From positions 1 to 64,000 of the forward strand of contig NZ_JACIDN010000008.1 in NCBI RefSeq assembly GCF_014196345.1: a stretch of DNA of 64,000 nucleotides. Direction: 5' to 3'. This document shows positions 15,914-25,541 of this stretch, in pieces. The translations under genes and the position numbers were made by a program. The stretch comes from Methylobacterium brachythecii (lineage in GTDB: Bacteria; Pseudomonadota; Alphaproteobacteria; Rhizobiales; Beijerinckiaceae). The notes beneath the pieces were generated by a model. That model ran no database searches and was not told the origin of the DNA. It saw nothing but the letters and a program-made list of their open reading frames with translations. Numbering within the stretch: the stretch's first letter is position 1; every line of letters begins with the position of its first letter.

Positions 15914-17830
15914 CTAGGCGCCGACGCCCCGTGTCTTGAGGCTCTCGCCGATCTCCTCGAGCACGGTTGGATCCTCGATCGTCGGCGGCATCGTGTAGCT
16001 CTGGCCATCAGCGATGGCCTTCATCGTCGCGCGCAGGATTTTCCCGGATCGGGTCTTCGGCAGTCGGCCGACGGTGAGCGCGAGCTTGAAGGCGGCGACC
16101 GGGCCGATCTCGTCGCGGACGCGGGCGACGAGTTCCCTCTCGATGTCGCCGGGCTCCTTCGTGACGCCGGACTTGAGCACCACGAAACCACAGGGCGCCT
16201 CGCCCTTCACGAGATCGCGAATGCCGATGACCGCGCATTCGGCGACGTCCGGGTGCGCGGCCAACACCGCCTCCATTCCGCCGGTGGAGAGGCGGTGGCC
16301 GGCCACGTTGATGATGTCGTCGGTCCGCCCGAGCACGGTGACGTAGCCGTCCGCGTCGCGGATGCCGGCATCCGAGGTGTCGTAATAGCCGGCGAAGGTC
16401 TGCAGGTAGCTGGCGCGCATGCGCTCGTCCGAGCCCCACAGGGTCGGCAGGCAGCTCGGCGGCAGCGGCAGCTTCAGGGCGATGGTGCCCATCGTGCCGT
16501 CCGGCACCGGCTTGCCGGCCTCGTCGAGGACATGCAGGTCGTAGCCCGGCATCGGCACGGCGGTGGAGCCGTATTTCACCGGCAGCCGCTCGATCCCCAG
16601 GGGGTTGCCGGCGATGGCCCAGCCGGTCTCGGTCTGCCACCAATGGTCGATCACCGGCTTGCCGAGCGCCTTTTCGGCCCAGGCCACGGAATCCGGATCG
16701 GCCCGCTCGCCGGCCAGGAAGAGCGCGCGAAAGCCGGAGAGATCGTAGCCGTCGAGCTTTTCGGCGCGCGGATCCTCCTTCTTGATCGCACGGAGCGCCG
16801 TCGGTGCGGTGAAGAGCGTGCAGACACCGTATTCGGAGGCGACGCGCCAGAAGGCGCCCGCATCCGGTGTGCCCACCGGCTTGCCCTCGTAGAGCACCGT
16901 CGTGCAGCCGTGCAGGAGCGGCGCATAGACGATGTAGGAATGCCCCACGACCCAGCCGATGTCGGAGGCGCAGAAATACACCTCGCCCGGCTTCACGTCG
17001 TAGAGGTTGGCCATCGACCAGGTCAGCGCGACGCAGTAGCCGCCGGTGTCGCGCACCACGCCCTTCGGCTTCCCTGTCGTGCCCGAGGTGTAGAGGATGT
17101 AGAGCGGATCGGTCGCGGCCACCGCGACGGGATCGGCGCGGCGCCCTTCCGCTTTCGCCGCGGCGACCGCCTCCTCCCAGTCGTGGTCGCGGCCCTCGAC
17201 GAGTTCGGCCTTGGCCTGTGGGCGCTGCAGGACGAGGCAGGCATCCGGCTTGTAGGAAGAACGCGCGAGGGCGGCATCGAGCAGCGGCTTGTAGGGCACG
17301 ACGCGGGTCGGCTCGACGCCGCAGGAGGCGGCGAGTACCGCCTTCGGGCGCGCATCCTCGATGCGCAGGGCGAGCTCGTTGGCGGCAAAGCCCCCGAACA
17401 CCACCGAATGGATCGCGCCGAGCCGGGCGCAAGCGAGCATCCCGAACAGGGCCTCGGGCACCATCGGCATGTAGATGACGACGCGGTCACCCCGGCCGAC
17501 GCCGAAACCGGCGAGGACGGCCGCGAGCGTGGCCACCTCCTCGCGCAGCTCGGCGAAGCTGATCCGGCGTTTCGTCCCTGTGACGGGCGAGTCGTAGAGG
17601 ATCGCGGCCTGCTCGCCGTGCCCCCGCTCGACATGCCGGTCGACGGCGTTGAAGCACGCATTCAGCCGGGCATCCGGGAACCAGCGGCCATAGACGCCGG
17701 CCTGCGGATCGAAGGCGCGGCTCGGCGCGCGCTCCCAGTCGAGCGCCTTGGCGGCATCGAGCCAGAAGGTCTCGGGGTCCGCGATCGAAGCCGCATGCAC
17801 GGGGGCGTAGGCGGTCGCAGCGGCTGACAT
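15914..17830 (-). CDS. prpE: Propionate-CoA ligase (propionyl-CoA synthetase)
   Basis: 638 residues of the ANL superfamily with the N-terminal acetyl-CoA-synthetase extension. YTSGTTGKPKG is the ATP-binding P-loop-like motif, HWWQTETGW is the acyl pocket region, and KTRSGKILR contains the catalytic and acetylation-regulated Lys. GYDTSD-type and GRTDDIINVAGHRLSTGG segments complete the fold. It activates propionate, or acetate, to the CoA thioester. GAGGA five bases before ATG 17830 supports the start. PrpE rather than Acs is favoured by the VVRDTGGYCVAL and WVVGHSYIVY segments; substrate range is not proven. Confidence 0.85.
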   Translation of the reverse strand: MSAAATAYAPVHAASIADPETFWLDAAKALDWERAPSRAFDPQAGVYGRWFPDARLNACFNAVDRHVERGHGEQAAILYDSPVTGTKRRISFAELREEVATLAAVLAGFGVGRGDRVVIYMPMVPEALFGMLACARLGAIHSVVFGGFAANELALRIEDARPKAVLAASCGVEPTRVVPYKPLLDAALARSSYKPDACLVLQRPQAKAELVEGRDHDWEEAVAAAKAEGRRADPVAVAATDPLYILYTSGTTGKPKGVVRDTGGYCVALTWSMANLYDVKPGEVYFCASDIGWVVGHSYIVYAPLLHGCTTVLYEGKPVGTPDAGAFWRVASEYGVCTLFTAPTALRAIKKEDPRAEKLDGYDLSGFRALFLAGERADPDSVAWAEKALGKPVIDHWWQTETGWAIAGNPLGIERLPVKYGSTAVPMPGYDLHVLDEAGKPVPDGTMGTIALKLPLPPSCLPTLWGSDERMRASYLQTFAGYYDTSDAGIRDADGYVTVLGRTDDIINVAGHRLSTGGMEAVLAAHPDVAECAVIGIRDLVKGEAPCGFVVLKSGVTKEPGDIERELVARVRDEIGPVAAFKLALTVGRLPKTRSGKILRATMKAIADGQSYTMPPTIEDPTVLEEIGESLKTRGVGA

Positions 17831-17904
17831 GGCGTTCCTCGGCGTTCTCGTACCGGTCGGCGCCGGCTATGCCGCATCCTTTCACGAAACGGGTGAGCGA
17901 TGCC

Positions 17905-17944
17905 CAAAAAACAACCGCCGCGCCGGATATCCGGAGCGGCGGCG
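17905..17944 (-). terminator. Rho-independent terminator after the DUF465 gene
   Basis: Read on the minus strand, GCCGCtCCGGATATCCGGcGCGGC forms a long stem followed by GGTTGTTTTTT. It sits about 50 bases past the stop of the DUF465 gene. Confidence 0.75.
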
Positions 17945-17993
17945 AACTCATCAGGCCTTTAGGAAAACGGCCGGGACCCACCGGCCGACCGGG

Positions 17994-18176
17994 TCAGTGG
18001 AGCGTGTCGCCCTCGTCCCGGAGGCGATTCATCTCGTCCTTGAGGTGGAGCTTCTTGCGCTTGAGCTCGGCGATCAGCAGGTCGTCGCTCGAAGGCGACT
18101 GTATCGCGTCGTGCAGTTCCCGCTCCAGGGCATCGTGCTTCCTGGCGAGCTGGCTCAAATGCGTATCCAAGGACAT
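17994..18176 (-). CDS. DUF465 (YdcH-type) small coiled-coil protein
   Basis: 60 residues from ATG 18176, with AGGAGA upstream. The whole chain is predicted helical hairpin, and IAELKRKKLHLKDEMNRL is the DUF465 signature. Function of the family is unsettled. A second DUF465 gene starts on the opposite strand 270 bases away. Confidence 0.8.
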   Translation of the reverse strand: MSLDTHLSQLARKHDALERELHDAIQSPSSDDLLIAELKRKKLHLKDEMNRLRDEGDTLH

Positions 18177-18445
18177 GAGGCGTCTCTCCTGTCTCGATTA
18201 GCGACTCGGGCAGACTGACACACGATGAGCCGGCTGTCGAAGCGATTCGGCGGTCAAGCTCTCGATTTCGTCATCGAAATGCCGCTGGTTTTCCGCATCA
18301 TTGTCGGCATGCCCCAGGTGTGAAAAATCCCCCGGCACTGCGACGATATCGGCATGGATCGGCGCTTGGCCAAGCTTTGCCGCCTTGCCCGGAACCGAGG
18401 CTTGGCGCATGGTTTTTTCGAAAGCGTGATCGAGTTTTGCGGACC

Positions 18446-18667
18446 ATGATGGGAGCCAACGACACCGGCGATGCCGCGACCGATCTCGGATCGGAGCTGG
18501 GCCGCTTGAAGGAAGAGCACCGCGACCTCGACGCGGCGATCGAGGCACTCAAGGTCGGCATCGTCAGCGACCAGTTGCAGATCCAGCGACTGAAGAAACG
18601 CAAGCTCTTCCTCCGCGACCGGATCAGCCACATCGAGGATCAGATCCATCCGGATATCATCGCCTGA
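18446..18667 (+). CDS. DUF465 (YdcH-type) paralogue
   Basis: 73 residues from ATG 18446 (ATG 18449 alternative). After a polar N-terminus it has LGRLKEEHRDLDAAIEALKV and the signature IQRLKKRKLFLRDRISHIED. It is longer than its divergent neighbour and carries an extra N-terminal tail. Likely a small helical hairpin. Confidence 0.75.
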   Translation: MMGANDTGDAATDLGSELGRLKEEHRDLDAAIEALKVGIVSDQLQIQRLKKRKLFLRDRISHIEDQIHPDIIA

Positions 18668-18961
18668 CGATCGTCCCGCTCCTCCGGCGCAGCGCTCCGC
18701 CTGACGAACATTGGCCCGACCTCAAGACACCTGGCAAAGCGCCGACAATAATCAGCAGAACGCGATGACGGCCGAACGCTGAAGCGTCTTCAGCAGTCTC
18801 CCCGTCGAGATTTGAGCTGATGAACATCCCACGAAGATTGAATTCATCGATAGGTTCGCACGCGATCTGTGGATAACGACGTCGGCTCTGAAACTTCGTC
18901 TGCCCGCGCATCGTAAGCGGCACACCAAGGGGAATGCTCACTGAATCATCAGGAGCATTCG

Positions 18962-19306
18962 ATGCGTGTGTTAATCGCCGTTCTGCTGTCCTTTTTCGTC
19001 TCGACATTTCCCGCCGTCGCTCAAGACGGCAAAAAAACATCCGTCGCCTCTCGGGAGCAGCGGAAGATCGACGGCGACAAGCAGGCCGACGAAATCCGGG
19101 AGAACTTGGCCAAGGCCAGGAAACGGCAGGTCGCCATCGATCACCACAACAGTTCGCTGTGGACTCGCTGGACACATGCCGTCTGCCTAGGCTGCGACCC
19201 AACTCCGAAAGGCATCCGGATCGTGCACACGTACCCGCATCGCGTCCTGATCGGCATTCCCGCAGCCGAGGACGATGCCCGCGAGCGGCGCGGCCAACGC
19301 ATCTGA
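18962..19306 (+). CDS. Small periplasmic protein
   Basis: 114 residues. AGGAG six bases before ATG 18962 is a strong ribosome site. A signal peptide (MRVLIAVLLSFFVSTFPAVA) is followed by a Lys/Arg/Gln-rich helical segment and a C-terminal part with VCLGCDPTPKG, a CxxC pair that could bind metal or form a disulfide. No family recognised. Confidence 0.65.
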   Translation: MRVLIAVLLSFFVSTFPAVAQDGKKTSVASREQRKIDGDKQADEIRENLAKARKRQVAIDHHNSSLWTRWTHAVCLGCDPTPKGIRIVHTYPHRVLIGIPAAEDDARERRGQRI

Positions 19307-19494
19307 GTGCCGCGGTCCGCCGCCCGCTGGGTCGAACTGGACTTTCAGATGCGGGCCGCATCCGGTACGGCCAGGAGCTCGAAACGTCGAACGGTCGGTC
19401 CCGCGTCTTGCCGGCTCGCGGCACCACCTGTATTCGACGGCACGACCCTGGCGCGTGATCGCCGGTCCATTTCCAGCAACCGAAAGTGACGAGG

Positions 19495-19992
19495 ATGTCG
19501 GGATCGGCCCCCGTGGCGATCATCATGGGAAGCCAGTCCGACTGGGCGACCATGCGGCACGCCGCCGAGACCCTCGACACGCTCGGGGTCGCGCATGAGA
19601 CGCGCATCGTCTCGGCGCACCGCACACCCGACCGGCTCGTCGCCTTCGCAAAGGGCGCGCGCGAGGCCGGCTTCAAGGTGGTGATCGCCGGCGCTGGCGG
19701 CGCCGCGCATCTGCCGGGTATGACGGCCGCCATGACGCCGCTGCCCGTCTTCGGTGTGCCGGTGGAATCGAAGGCGCTGTCGGGCCAGGACAGCCTGCTC
19801 TCGATCGTGCAGATGCCAGCCGGCATCCCTGTCGGCACGCTGGCGATCGGCCGGGCCGGCGCGGTCAACGCGGCGCTGCTCGCCGCTGCCGTGCTGGCGC
19901 TGACGGACCAAGACCTCGCCGGCAGGCTCGATGCATGGCGCGAGCGCCAGACGGCATCCGTCGCCGAATGGCCGGATACGACCGAACACTAA
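19495..19992 (+). CDS. purE: N5-carboxyaminoimidazole ribonucleotide mutase
   Basis: 165 residues. MGSQSDWATM, SAHRTPDRL and GAGGAAHLPGMTAAMT are the class I PurE motifs, with the catalytic His in the SAHRTP loop. It isomerises N5-CAIR to CAIR in de novo purine synthesis with PurK. ATG 19495 has GAAAG eight bases upstream; GTG 19486 is possible. purK starts 11 bases after its stop. Confidence 0.95.
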   Translation: MSGSAPVAIIMGSQSDWATMRHAAETLDTLGVAHETRIVSAHRTPDRLVAFAKGAREAGFKVVIAGAGGAAHLPGMTAAMTPLPVFGVPVESKALSGQDSLLSIVQMPAGIPVGTLAIGRAGAVNAALLAAAVLALTDQDLAGRLDAWRERQTASVAEWPDTTEH

Positions 19993-20003
19993 AGACAGAC
20001 ATC

Positions 20004-21122
20004 ATGGCGAAGACGACCAAGGCAGGGCCCGTGCGGCCCGGCGGCACCATCGGCATTCTCGGAGGCGGTCAGCTCGGCCGCATGATCGCGCTCGCCGCCG
20101 CGAATTACGGCCTGAAGGTCCATGTCTACGCGCCCGACACCGACAGCCCAGCCTTCGACGTCTGCGCCGCAACCACCGTGGCCCCCTATGAGGATGCTGA
20201 GGCGCTCGCCGCGTTTGCCGACAGCGTCGACGTCGTCACCTACGAATTTGAAAACATCCCGCATGTCACTGCCGAGATCCTGGCCCGGCATGCCCCGTTG
20301 CATCCGAACCCGCGCGCCTTGCTGACCACTCAAGACCGGCTCGCCGAGAAGCGCTTCATCAACGGCCTCGGCATCCCGACCGCACCGTTCCGCTCCGTCG
20401 ACACGGTGCAGGATCTGTCGGACGCCCTCGATGCCCTCGGCACCCCCGCGGTGCTGAAGACCCGGCGTTTCGGTTACGACGGCAAGGGCCAGCGCATGAT
20501 CCGCGAGGGCGACGACCTCGCCGCGATCCTGGCCGAGTTCGGCGGCGCACCCTGCATCCTCGAAGGTTTCGTGCCCTTCGAGCGTGAGATCTCCGTGGTC
20601 GCCGCTCGCGGCACCGATGCCGGCTTCGCGGCCTTCGATCCCTGCGCCAACGAACACGAGAATCATATCCTCGCGGTCACCCGCGTCCCCGCCCCCGGCC
20701 TCGCCCGCGAGACGGGCGACGCGGCGGTCGGCATCGCCCGGCAGATCGCCGAAGCGCTGGACTATGTCGGCGTGCTCGCCGTCGAGCTGTTCGAGGTAGC
20801 CGGACCGGCCGGCGCCGCGCGGCTCGTCGTCAACGAGATCGCGCCGCGGGTCCATAATTCCGGCCACTGGACCATCGAGGGCGCGCTGACCTCGCAATTC
20901 GCGCAATGCGTGCGGGCCGTCTGCGGCTGGCCGCTTGGCGACTCCTCCCGAGTCGGCGGCCTCGACGTCGAGATGCGCAACCTGATCGGCGACCAAGCCG
21001 ACGACTGGCGCACGATCCTGGCCGAGCCCGGCGCGCACCTGCATCTCTACGGCAAGGGCGACGCTCGTCCCGGCCGCAAGATGGGCCACGTGACCCGGCT
21101 CGTTCGGCCGCGCGAGTCGTAG
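20004..21122 (+). CDS. purK: N5-carboxyaminoimidazole ribonucleotide synthetase
   Basis: 372 residues, ATP-grasp fold. The N-terminal Rossmann-like motif is GILGGGQLGRMIALAA. The ATP-grasp region carries KTRRFGYDGKGQ and VNEIAPRVHNSGHWTIEGA. It carboxylates AIR with ATP and bicarbonate, feeding PurE. ATG 20004 gives the usual length and leaves an 11-base gap to purE, so the pair is an operon. Confidence 0.95.
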   Translation: MAKTTKAGPVRPGGTIGILGGGQLGRMIALAAANYGLKVHVYAPDTDSPAFDVCAATTVAPYEDAEALAAFADSVDVVTYEFENIPHVTAEILARHAPLHPNPRALLTTQDRLAEKRFINGLGIPTAPFRSVDTVQDLSDALDALGTPAVLKTRRFGYDGKGQRMIREGDDLAAILAEFGGAPCILEGFVPFEREISVVAARGTDAGFAAFDPCANEHENHILAVTRVPAPGLARETGDAAVGIARQIAEALDYVGVLAVELFEVAGPAGAARLVVNEIAPRVHNSGHWTIEGALTSQFAQCVRAVCGWPLGDSSRVGGLDVEMRNLIGDQADDWRTILAEPGAHLHLYGKGDARPGRKMGHVTRLVRPRES

Positions 21123-21369
21123 CTCGCGCGCCACAGGCGGCCCCGATCGGACCCTCCGGAGCCCTCATTCGGCCTCCGCGGTCGAGGGGGCCACACCTTC
21201 GCCACATCGAAAGGTTTCAGCGGCAAAGTCGCGCCGCTTTAAGCGCGCGTTCACCGCATTCGGCGAACGTGCACTTGCACTTCCGACCTGACGTCGAGAG
21301 CGCGACGGGATCGTAGACAGTGTCGGCCCTACGCGATGTGCACGCGATGGCCGGAGGGGGAGCGGGTCG

Positions 21370-22230
21370 ATGACGTCCATGAAGCCGAGGACGCACCAGG
21401 TTGGACTTTTCGGCGCGCTGGCGCTTGCTGCGGTCGGATTGGCCGGCTGCGAGACCTACAGCGCTGGCTCGCCGCGCCAATACGCGGTGCTCGAGGCCGC
21501 CGACACCACCGGCGCCACCAACACCAACATCAACTCGCTGAGCGAGGTGATCTCGCGCAACCCGAACGATGCCGGCGCCTATGTCACCCGCGGCGCGGCC
21601 TATGCCCGCTCGGGCCAGTATGGCGACGCAATCGGCGATTTCTCGAAGGCGATCCAGATCGATCCGAATTCGTCGTCGGCCTACAACAATCGCGGCCTCG
21701 CCTATCGCCAGACCGGCCGCAACGACGCCGCCCTCCAGGATTTCTCGAAGGCGATCGCCAACGACCCGAACTTCGCCGCTGCCTATATCGGCCGCGCCAA
21801 CCTCGAGCGCGCCCAGGGCGATCTCGGCGGCGCGCTCAACGATCTCAACGTCGCGATCCGCCTCGCTCCGGAATCGGCAGAGGCCTATCACGCTCGCGGC
21901 CTCGTCCGTCAGAAGCAGGGGCACGATGCCGACGCGATCGGCGACTTTGCCGCCGCCATCGACCGCAACCCCTTCGTCGCAGCGCCCTATGCCGCCCGCG
22001 GCCAGAGCCTGATCGCGACGAACCAGTACGACAAGGCGATCGAAGACTACAACGCGGCGCTCAACGTGAACTCGAAGGACGCGAATTCCTGGGCCTATCG
22101 CGGCGTCGCCTACGAGAAGACGAACCGCAAGAAGGAAGCCCGCGAGAGCTACACCCAGGCCTCCTCGCTCGACCCGAACAACTCGGTCGCCAAGCAGGGC
22201 ATGAGCCGGATGTCGGGCGGAATTTTCTAG
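21370..22230 (+). CDS. Tetratricopeptide-repeat lipoprotein
   Basis: 286 residues. The N-terminal signal ends in the lipobox LAGC, predicting lipidation and membrane anchoring. The rest is at least five tandem TPR units (for example AYVTRGAAYARSGQYGDAIG and AYNNRGLAYRQTGRNDAALQ). It resembles NlpI-type scaffolds for envelope enzymes; partners are unknown. A strong terminator follows. Confidence 0.85.
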   Translation: MTSMKPRTHQVGLFGALALAAVGLAGCETYSAGSPRQYAVLEAADTTGATNTNINSLSEVISRNPNDAGAYVTRGAAYARSGQYGDAIGDFSKAIQIDPNSSSAYNNRGLAYRQTGRNDAALQDFSKAIANDPNFAAAYIGRANLERAQGDLGGALNDLNVAIRLAPESAEAYHARGLVRQKQGHDADAIGDFAAAIDRNPFVAAPYAARGQSLIATNQYDKAIEDYNAALNVNSKDANSWAYRGVAYEKTNRKKEARESYTQASSLDPNNSVAKQGMSRMSGGIF

Positions 22231-22249
22231 GATTTCGGGAAGATCTGAA

Positions 22250-22289
22250 AACGAAAAGGGCAGCGGATCATCCGCTGCCCTTTTCGTTT
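22250..22289 (+). terminator. Rho-independent terminator
   Basis: A perfect 19-base inverted repeat (AACGAAAAGGGCAGCGGAT and its complement) lies directly after the TPR lipoprotein. The AAAAGGG side and CCCTTTT side make it active in both directions, serving also the convergent glpX transcript. Confidence 0.85.
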
Positions 22290-22293
22290 GCGC

Positions 22294-22386
22294 CGTCATT
22301 GCGAGCCGAAGGCAAAGCAACCCAGGGCCAACAGGCCGATGCCGCGGGCTTCACACTGGATTGCTTCGCTGCGCTCGCAATGACGG
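22294..22386. repeat. Intergenic palindromic repeat (CGTCATTGCGAGC type)
   Basis: CGTCATTGCGAGC at 22294-22306 is inverted exactly at 22373-22385, and inner arms around CAACCCAG and CTGGATTG also pair imperfectly. This is the extragenic palindromic type common in alphaproteobacteria. It lies between convergent genes. Confidence 0.7.
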
Positions 22387-22398
22387 GCGCGGCGAACC

Positions 22399-23394
22399 TC
22401 AGTGGTCCATCAGTTCCGGTCGCCGGTGCTCACAGGCGATGCGGCGTACGGTGCCGGTATTGGAACGGTAGACCACGGTCTCGGTCTCAATCATCCCCGG
22501 CTTGAAGCGCACGCCGCCGAGCAGCGCCCCATCGGTCACGCCGGTCGCCGCGACGATGACGTCGCCGCGAGCCATGTCGTGCATGTCGTATTTCCGATTG
22601 GGATCGGTGATGCCCATCTTGGCGGCCCGCGCGCGCTTGTCGGCGCTGTCGAGGATCAGCCGCCCCTCCATCTGGCCGCCGATGCAGCAGAGTGCAGCCG
22701 CCGCGATCACACCTTCGGGTGCCGCACCGGAGCCGAGATAGATATCGACGCCGGTCTCCTCGGGCGCCGTGGTGTGGATGATGGCGGCGATGTCGCCGTC
22801 CGAGATCAGGCGCACGCCCGCTCCGGTCGCCCGCACCGCGTTGATCAGGTCGATGTGGCGGGGCCGGTCGAGCACGATCGCGGTGAGCGCGGAGGGCTCG
22901 ACACCCTTGGCCTTGGCGAGCGCGGCGATGTTCTCGGCCGGGCTCTTGTCGAGGTCGATCGTGCCAGGCGGGTAACCGGGGCCGATGGCGATCTTCTGCA
23001 TGTAGACGTCGGGCGCCGCGAGCAGCGTGCCCTTCTCGGCGAGCGCCATCACGGCGATGGCGCCGGGCATGTCCTTGGCACAGAGGGTCGTGCCCTCCAG
23101 CGGATCGACGGCGATGTCGACCTCCGGCCCATTTCCGGTGCCGAGCACCTCGCCGATGAACAGCATCGGCGCCTCGTCGCGCTCGCCCTCGCCAATGACC
23201 ACGGTGCCGACGATGGGGAGGGCCTTGAGCTCGTCGCGCATGGCGTCGACGGCGGCCTGATCGGCCTCGCGCTCCTTGCCCTGTCCACGCAGCCGCGCGG
23301 CTGCGATGGCCGCGCGCTCCGTCACGCGTACCAATTCCAGCGTCAGCCCACGCGCGGCGCGGTCGCTGAAGATCCCGGTATCGGCCAAGGGCAT
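22399..23394 (-). CDS. glpX: Class II fructose-1,6-bisphosphatase
   Basis: 331 residues. GEGERDEAPMLFIGE, DPLEGTTLCAKDMPGA and YLGSGAAPEGVIAAAALCC are GlpX metal and substrate motifs. It dephosphorylates fructose-1,6-bisphosphate (or sedoheptulose bisphosphate) in gluconeogenesis or sugar-phosphate cycles. It follows hom by 51 bases on the same strand, an order familiar in alphaproteobacteria. Confidence 0.93.
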   Translation of the reverse strand: MPLADTGIFSDRAARGLTLELVRVTERAAIAAARLRGQGKEREADQAAVDAMRDELKALPIVGTVVIGEGERDEAPMLFIGEVLGTGNGPEVDIAVDPLEGTTLCAKDMPGAIAVMALAEKGTLLAAPDVYMQKIAIGPGYPPGTIDLDKSPAENIAALAKAKGVEPSALTAIVLDRPRHIDLINAVRATGAGVRLISDGDIAAIIHTTAPEETGVDIYLGSGAAPEGVIAAAALCCIGGQMEGRLILDSADKRARAAKMGITDPNRKYDMHDMARGDVIVAATGVTDGALLGGVRFKPGMIETETVVYRSNTGTVRRIACEHRRPELMDH

Positions 23395-23445
23395 CGTGAT
23401 GTCGTCCCCGTTCGAGTGGGCCGGCCGCCGCTGCGGTCTTGGCCC

Positions 23446-24846
23446 TTATTCGCGCTCGATGCGGATTAGCTGCGGCGCTTCCGCCAGCAGACCATCCGCA
23501 GCGATGGCGTCAAGAGCTGCACGAATGTTGCCCTCAGTTGCCGCATAAGTAATCAGCACCAGAGGCACCGGCGCGCGCGACAGCCCGCGCGGATCGTTGG
23601 CCGCAGCCTTGGCATCGGCGGCCTCGGCCTTGGCCGAGCGGCGCTGCACGATGCTCTCGATCGAGATCTCTCGCTCGGCCATCCGCGTCGCCACGCCCGC
23701 CGCGACGCCGGTTCGGTCATGCACGGTGAGGCGGATGTAGTAGCCGCCCTCATGGCGCTGCATCTCGACGCGGCGCGGCGCGGCGAGCCCCGTGACCGGT
23801 TGGCCGAAGGTCGGCCGCACCAGGCCCGCCGCCACGTCGGCAATGTCGGCGACGACCGCGGAAGCCGTCGCATCGCCGCCGGCACCGGGGCCGATCAGCG
23901 TCAGCTCTTTCACGGCGTCGGCATCGATGGTGACGGCGTTGGTGACACCCATCACCTGGGCGATAGCCGAGCCCTTCGGCACCATGGTCGGATGCACGCG
24001 CTGCTCGATGCCGGCCTCGGTGGCCTGGGCCACACCGAGCAGCTTGATCCGGTAGCCGAGTTCGTCGGCCATGGTCAGGTCGAGCGGCTGGATCGCGGAG
24101 ATGCCCTCTACCGAAACGCCCTCGACGTCGATCTCGACGCCGAAGACGAGGCTCGTGAGGATTGCGAGCTTGTGGGCCGTGTCGAAGCCCTCGACGTCGA
24201 AGGTCGGGTCGGCCTCGGCGTAGCCGAGCGCCTGCGCGTCCTTGAGGCAGGCCTCGAAGGTCAGACCCTCCGCCTCCATCCGGCTGAGGATGTAGTTGCA
24301 GGTGCCGTTCAAGATTCCGTAGACGCGGCTGACCTCGTTGCCGGCCAAGCCCTCGCGGATCGCCTTGATCACCGGGATGCCGCCGGCCACCGAGGCCTCG
24401 TAGGCGAGCGAGACGCCGCGGCTCTCGGCTTCCTTGGCGAGCGCGTTGCCGTGATGGGCGAGCAGCGCCTTGTTCGCGGTCACGACATGCTTGCCGGCCG
24501 CGAGCGCCGCCTCGACGATCTCCTTGGCCGCGCCCTCCGAGCCGCCAACCAGCTCGACCACGCAATCGACCTCGCCCGAGCGCGCCAGCGCGACCGGATC
24601 GTCGAACCAGGTGATGCCGGCGAGGTCGAGGCCACGGTCGCGCTTCGGGTCGCGGGCCGAGACCGCCGTGACGGTGATCGTGCAGCCGGTCGCCGCCGAC
24701 AGCGCCTCGGCACGGCGCGCGATCATCCGCACGACGGAGGCGCCGACGGTGCCGAGCCCGGCAATGCCGAGACGCAGCGTCCGCGGTCCGTCGCTCGAAC
24801 CCGAGCGCGGCGAAAGGATGCGGGTCAGCAGGCTCATCGTCGTCAT
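23446..24846 (-). CDS. hom: Homoserine dehydrogenase
   Basis: 466 residues. The NAD(P) motif GIAGLGTVGASVV opens the Rossmann domain. VTANKALLAHHG and YGILNGTCNYILSRM belong to the catalytic domain. The C-terminal third is an ACT domain (GGYYIRLTVHDRTGVAAGVA), the usual site of threonine feedback. It reduces aspartate semialdehyde to homoserine for Met and Thr synthesis. ATG 24846 is used; ATG 24837 is nearly as good. Confidence 0.93.
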   Translation of the reverse strand: MTTMSLLTRILSPRSGSSDGPRTLRLGIAGLGTVGASVVRMIARRAEALSAATGCTITVTAVSARDPKRDRGLDLAGITWFDDPVALARSGEVDCVVELVGGSEGAAKEIVEAALAAGKHVVTANKALLAHHGNALAKEAESRGVSLAYEASVAGGIPVIKAIREGLAGNEVSRVYGILNGTCNYILSRMEAEGLTFEACLKDAQALGYAEADPTFDVEGFDTAHKLAILTSLVFGVEIDVEGVSVEGISAIQPLDLTMADELGYRIKLLGVAQATEAGIEQRVHPTMVPKGSAIAQVMGVTNAVTIDADAVKELTLIGPGAGGDATASAVVADIADVAAGLVRPTFGQPVTGLAAPRRVEMQRHEGGYYIRLTVHDRTGVAAGVATRMAEREISIESIVQRRSAKAEAADAKAAANDPRGLSRAPVPLVLITYAATEGNIRAALDAIAADGLLAEAPQLIRIERE

Positions 24847-24946
24847 TCCACGTCACGCGGCCATCGCACGGCCGAAGGGTCACGCGCTGTAACGCGACCG
24901 GGACTGAGATGGGAAGATGCCGCGACGCGGAAGCCGCCTCGGCCGC

Positions 24947-25432
24947 TCAGCAGCCGCCGCTTGCCCTCAGGCTCTTTACGAGCCGGGAAACGATGGGATC
25001 GTAGACCGCCTTGGCACTCGCATCGTACTCGATCCGCATGAAGGCCGCCTGATCCCTGCAGCGCGCGATCGCCCGCACATAGAGGATCCGGTCTCCCTTG
25101 GACCCGGACCATGAGGCGGCGCGTGCCGTCACCGCGCGATAGCCGATCGACCAGCCTTTCTCGGCGTCGCCGGCTATCCGCGACCCGGCCTCCTGCCGAA
25201 ACGTGGAATCGAGCAGGTAGGAGCCCCAGACCGAGAGCGCCGCGTGCCCTTCCGTGGAGGCGGAGACACCGCCATCGCCGTTGTCGGCCTCCCTGATCGG
25301 CGGGAAGCCCGGTGGCAGATCGACGAGGTAGCCGAAGCGCGCATTGCCATAGGCCGTCCAGGATGCCGCGAAGGCGGCGGAGGGGACGGCCAGGGCGAGG
25401 AGCGCGGCGGCAGCCTGGGCAATCATGGGCAT
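24947..25432 (-). CDS. Exported hypothetical protein
   Basis: 161 residues from ATG 25432, with GAGGA upstream (ATG 25426 alternative). A signal peptide (MIAQAAAALLALAVPSAAFA) precedes a mature domain with SWTAYGNARFGYLVDLPPGF and a C-terminal SLRASGGC. The pattern of a peptide-like YGNARFGYLVDLP start is frequent in periplasmic proteins of Hyphomicrobiales. No activity assigned. Confidence 0.65.
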   Translation of the reverse strand: MPMIAQAAAALLALAVPSAAFAASWTAYGNARFGYLVDLPPGFPPIREADNGDGGVSASTEGHAALSVWGSYLLDSTFRQEAGSRIAGDAEKGWSIGYRAVTARAASWSGSKGDRILYVRAIARCRDQAAFMRIEYDASAKAVYDPIVSRLVKSLRASGGC

Positions 25433-25541
25433 TCGTCCTCGTCGCGCTCCGCCGAGCGGCATCCATGTGCTGCGCCGGGAGACATACCAGCGTGCTGAAG
25501 GTAGGTGGTACGGAATTCCGAACGGCTGGAGCCATCGTCGA

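Noticed and set aside
16253..17827. A 524-codon plus-strand frame opposite prpE
   Set aside because: Antisense to a certain PrpE gene, low-complexity composition, no motifs.
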